Shown here piece by piece: positions 29,491 through 32,508 of a stretch of DNA of 32,508 nucleotides. This DNA is from Pinguiococcus pyrenoidosus. Taxonomy: Eukaryota; Sar; Pinguiophyceae; Pinguiochrysidales; Pinguiochrysidaceae. Made by a program: the position numbers and the translations under genes. Below the pieces are notes generated by a model, which saw only the letters and a list, made by a program, of their open reading frames with translations, had not been told where the DNA came from and searched no databases. How positions within the stretch are numbered: position 1 is the first letter of the stretch; each line of letters starts with the position of its first letter. The stretch is taken from the NCBI GenBank assembly GCA_019677205.1, contig JAAMXY010000203.1, forward strand, positions 1 to 32,508, read 5' to 3'.

Positions 29491-32400
29491 ATGGCCGCCG
29501 AAGAAGAGCTGGACAGGCTGCGCGAGGAGCTGGAGACGCTGCAGATCGCCCATGACGAGCTGCAGGACGAGAAAGAGGCGCAAGTGGCCGAGCTTGAAGC
29601 CCGTCTGGACGCAGAAGTGGCGCAGCTGCGGGAGAGCTCCGAACAGCAGATCGCAGAGGTGAGAGCGCAGGCCGAGCAGGCGAATGCGGCCCTCTCCGAG
29701 GAGCTGGCCAGGGTGCGGCGCGCCGCGCAGGGCGACGCCTGCGGCTGGCGCGCGCGGGGCGATGGTGGCAGTGGCTACGAGAACGCAGAGACTGGAGAGA
29801 TATCGGAGGAGAAGCCGGTGGTGCTGGCCCTTGCAGAGAAGCTGCAGCGCGTCGAGGAGGGCAGCAGCAATGCGGAGAAGCTGCGCAAGGCCACGGAGAA
29901 AGCCAAGTCTGCGGAGATGCGCATGCGGAAGATGGAGGTGACCCTTAACGAGAGCCGGCAGAGGGCCAACGAGCTGAAAAGCGTCGTGGACGGCTGGCAA
30001 GACGCCTGTGCGCAGGTGGTGACGGATCTGCGATCCTTCCAAGCTGGCATGAACGCCACCCTCGGCACGAGCATGAGGTCCCTAGAGACTGCGGAATCGC
30101 ATCGCGACAAGACGGCGGCGCTGGCACCTTGCGTCCGCTCGGCAAAGGCGGGGGTCGAAGCCCTCCAGCGAGACCTCAAGGCCAAGATCGTGGAGATTCG
30201 GAAGCTCACGCGCCACCGAGACGCGCTGGCCGAAGAGCTGGAAGCCAAGAGCAAGCGCTGCCAATTCCTCGAGGAGAAGTTGGAGGAGGAGGTCGAAAAG
30301 GTCTCCGCGCCCCTTCGACGCCAGGCTGCAGAGCGCCAGGCGGCGCTCATGCGAGAGCGAGCGGCGCGACAGGAGGACCGGAGGGAGCTGGCGGACTTGT
30401 GGCCATCCGGATGGCTCCTCCCGTCGATGATCTCTCGCTACCGGACCTTGACCGGGGAGGAGCTGGAGACGCGGCGCAAAGCTGCAGCGGAGCGTGATGC
30501 CGAAAGGCAGATTCGGCTCGACATTCGACGGCGGATCGCCAAGTCGCAGGAGTGGGCCTCGGACTACGACCAATACGGAAGAATCCTCTACTACAACAGC
30601 ATCACCGGCGAGCAGGTCGGCCCCACCGACGCGGACGGAAACCCCGTGGCCCCTCCGGACGAGATGGTGTACGAACCACCTCCAGGCCGAGACCAGAATG
30701 GCAATCGGATCGAAGCACCTGAGGGAGATCCTCCGGCGTCCGCGACGGAGGACGAGCAGTGGGTGCAAGGCGTCGACCCCGAGTCCGGCTACGAGATGTG
30801 GACGAACTCCGTGACGGGTGAGACCTCGTGGGACAGGCCAACAGCGAGTGGGACGTCGACTACAGACGATGAATATTCAGAAGTTGTTCAGGCGGCCAGA
30901 CGCGTCATTCGATGGCTCAAGGAGGAGCAGAGGAGTCGCGACGCGAGCGACGACCTTCGTCATGAAGGTACTGGGGATACGGACGAGAACGATGCAGATC
31001 TCGACCAAGGCATCGATGCTCGAAGGGAAGACCTGGAAGAGAGGCGCTTCCACTACGACATCCTTGCGGTGGAGAAACTGGCGCGCGGCAAAGACGGCTG
31101 GGTGTGGACCGCGGAAGGTGGTGCCAGCAGCGATACGGACAGCGCGAGCTCGGCCAGTGATGACACTTCGTCGGAGGTGCTGTCCTCGGCAAGCGACGAA
31201 ATGGAGCTGGAAGACGTGTACGGTGGAGCCAATTTTAGAAATGATGGGGATCATGAAAAAGAAGAAGAAGAAGGAGAAGACGAAGAAGGAGAACACGGAG
31301 ATAGACGGGAGGCGGTGTGGAATGAGGACGACGCGAGAGACTCGCTGTACGCTCTGTCTCGCCGAGAAGAGAAGACGGAGAAGCGCCTTTTCTGGATCCG
31401 CCGGCAGATCGCGCATGTTTCGAAAAAGATGATTGACTACAGATGCAGAGGCCGAGATCGTAACGAGGCAGAGGTCCGAGACGCGGAGCTGGTGGGATCG
31501 ACCATCGCACTGGAGACTACCAGCTCTTCGACGCTGGCCCTCAGCGAGCACGGCGCACGGGACTCCGCTGCCATCGACGACCTCGTCAATCTGTACGAAG
31601 ACGCGCTCGACGGCAGCACGGATCGGCTGACGGCCTTTCTAGGGAATGCCGAGGCCGCGACGCAAACAGTTCCCACTGGACCTGTAAACCCAACAGAGAA
31701 CGTCGAGACGCCGCTTTCAGCTGCTGATGAAGACGACGAGTTGATCGATGACACGTCTCACGAGTCGGAATCATCCCACGAGAACCCCCGTGAAGGGGAT
31801 CCGAAGGAAGAAGAAGAGAGTCTAGAAGCGGCCAAAGACGGCTCCGAAGTGCGTAGTCCCAGCGCTCCCACAGACGATCAACGGGACATTGCATCCTCTG
31901 ACCCAGAGCAAGTCCACCAGAAAGAGACAGACAGTAAGGGACACTTAGAAACTGGACGAGAGAAACAAGACGAAGACGGAGGGGAAGCCGGCTCAGGAAG
32001 AGATTTGCTCGGAGCTGACATCGATGCTCCCGGATCGGCTCAGGACGCAGCGTCAGTTGGTGACCTGCCGAACACCATTGAAGACGGTTGTGACACCGAG
32101 GGCAGCGTGGAGGAGGACGATGGTGGAAGCCACACAAAAGATGTTGCGCTCGTGCCGGTCTTCTCCTTGGACCAGTATGCGCTTCCAAGACCAGCAGGGG
32201 CGGACGCTGCAACCCTCGCCCTGAGCGCTTTGGCACTAGCATGCGGGATGACAGGCGCCGCCCTCACGAAGCCAGAGGCTTTGCCACCTGAGATCGCTGA
32301 CCTTGCGGCGTTTTTCACGGCTGGACAAATTGCAGAGGTTCCCGGCGCCAGTGAAGAGGTCCTCGGTTCTGACTTCGACGCTTCCGTGCTCTTCGATGAG

Positions 32401-32508
32401 AACAGCGGCTGGCTGTGGGAGCTGGAAAGCTTGAGCCTGACGCCTCTTGACGACGCAGACATCAGCAAGGGCTCTCAGGCGCCTCAGCAGCAGCAAGTCC
32501 GACTCCAG
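29491..32508 (+). CDS. Coiled-coil and WW-domain protein, 3' truncated by the window
   Basis: The frame from ATG 29491 is open without a stop to the last base, 1006 codons. Residues 3-80 and about 110-330 are heptad-like Glu/Ala/Leu/Arg coiled coil. A full WW domain spans W424 to P450 (W-QGVDPESGYEMWTNSVTGETS-W-DRP). A second WW-like copy starts at W355 (ASDYDQYGRILYYNSITGEQVG) and lacks the second Trp. A third, very degenerate copy is at 90-109 (SGYENAETGEISEEKP). WW domains bind proline-rich or phospho-Ser/Pro partners. From about residue 470 the protein is acidic and disordered, with Glu/Asp runs (EKEEEEEGEDEEGEHG) and Ser/Asp clusters. A hydrophobic Ala-rich patch appears near codon 910 (TLALSALALACGMTGAAL). 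No enzyme domain is seen; an adaptor or cytoskeletal/ciliary scaffold is plausible. Family unknown. Confidence 0.85.
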   Translation, partial: MAAEEELDRLREELETLQIAHDELQDEKEAQVAELEARLDAEVAQLRESSEQQIAEVRAQAEQANAALSEELARVRRAAQGDACGWRARGDGGSGYENAETGEISEEKPVVLALAEKLQRVEEGSSNAEKLRKATEKAKSAEMRMRKMEVTLNESRQRANELKSVVDGWQDACAQVVTDLRSFQAGMNATLGTSMRSLETAESHRDKTAALAPCVRSAKAGVEALQRDLKAKIVEIRKLTRHRDALAEELEAKSKRCQFLEEKLEEEVEKVSAPLRRQAAERQAALMRERAARQEDRRELADLWPSGWLLPSMISRYRTLTGEELETRRKAAAERDAERQIRLDIRRRIAKSQEWASDYDQYGRILYYNSITGEQVGPTDADGNPVAPPDEMVYEPPPGRDQNGNRIEAPEGDPPASATEDEQWVQGVDPESGYEMWTNSVTGETSWDRPTASGTSTTDDEYSEVVQAARRVIRWLKEEQRSRDASDDLRHEGTGDTDENDADLDQGIDARREDLEERRFHYDILAVEKLARGKDGWVWTAEGGASSDTDSASSASDDTSSEVLSSASDEMELEDVYGGANFRNDGDHEKEEEEGEDEEGEHGDRREAVWNEDDARDSLYALSRREEKTEKRLFWIRRQIAHVSKKMIDYRCRGRDRNEAEVRDAELVGSTIALETTSSSTLALSEHGARDSAAIDDLVNLYEDALDGSTDRLTAFLGNAEAATQTVPTGPVNPTENVETPLSAADEDDELIDDTSHESESSHENPREGDPKEEEESLEAAKDGSEVRSPSAPTDDQRDIASSDPEQVHQKETDSKGHLETGREKQDEDGGEAGSGRDLLGADIDAPGSAQDAASVGDLPNTIEDGCDTEGSVEEDDGGSHTKDVALVPVFSLDQYALPRPAGADAATLALSALALACGMTGAALTKPEALPPEIADLAAFFTAGQIAEVPGASEEVLGSDFDASVLFDENSGWLWELESLSLTPLDDADISKGSQAPQQQQVRLQ

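Noticed and set aside
1-32508. CRISPR arrays, prophage, insertion sequences or operons
   Set aside because: The window is intron-containing eukaryotic nuclear DNA. No transposase, integrase, reverse transcriptase or spaced repeat array was found.

Overview
This is nuclear DNA of a eukaryote. Coding regions are broken by short spliceosomal introns, mostly 62-122 bases, with GT..AG ends, CTAAC/CTGAC-like branch sites and pyrimidine tracts. Intergenic CCAAT boxes are common and there is no operon logic. Two adjacent genes point to a photosynthetic host with a complex plastid of red-algal origin, such as a cryptophyte, haptophyte or stramenopile. One is a thylakoid-lumen protein whose leader reads as ER signal, then phenylalanine-led transit peptide, then twin-arginine signal. 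The other is a membrane protein with a signal-plus-transit-like leader. The exact lineage cannot be decided from the sequence. Exon-intron models below were built by hand and checked for reading phase at every junction.

Layout: 1-343, a direct repeat and a (CTT)n tract. 344-3551 (-), an ABCG half-transporter in 17 exons. 3552-4494, a divergent promoter. 4495-7081 (+), a RAD18-type RING-SAP E3 ligase with an added C-terminal RanBP2/NZF finger. 7241-8434 (-), a three-exon unknown protein. 8894-9690 (+), a two-exon single-pass membrane protein. 9873-10736 (-), a thylakoid-lumen TPM protein, divergent from 11043-12041 (+), a MerT-like membrane protein fused to an HMA metal-binding domain. 12042-13376, a CCAAT-rich non-coding stretch. 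13377-16412 (+), a large Ser/Arg-rich disordered protein. 16756-26117 (-), a roughly 3,079-residue multi-C2/DysF protein with a Munc13-like helical region. 26118-27223, an AT-rich spacer. 27224 to about 29100 (-), a six-or-more-exon conserved-looking unknown. 29491-32508 (+), a coiled-coil/WW protein that runs off the window.

The genes are independent eukaryotic units with no shared pathway. The only pair that looks functionally linked is the divergent couple of plastid-directed proteins at 9.9-12.0 kb. Intron density is very uneven: 16 introns in 3.2 kb in the transporter, one in 9.4 kb in the giant gene, none seen in two other 3 kb frames. The most unusual items are the plastid-directed MerT-HMA fusion, the RAD18 with its usual ubiquitin-binding UBZ finger missing and an NZF finger present instead, the C2/DysF/Munc13-like giant protein, and a 3' splice site buried in a perfect hairpin.
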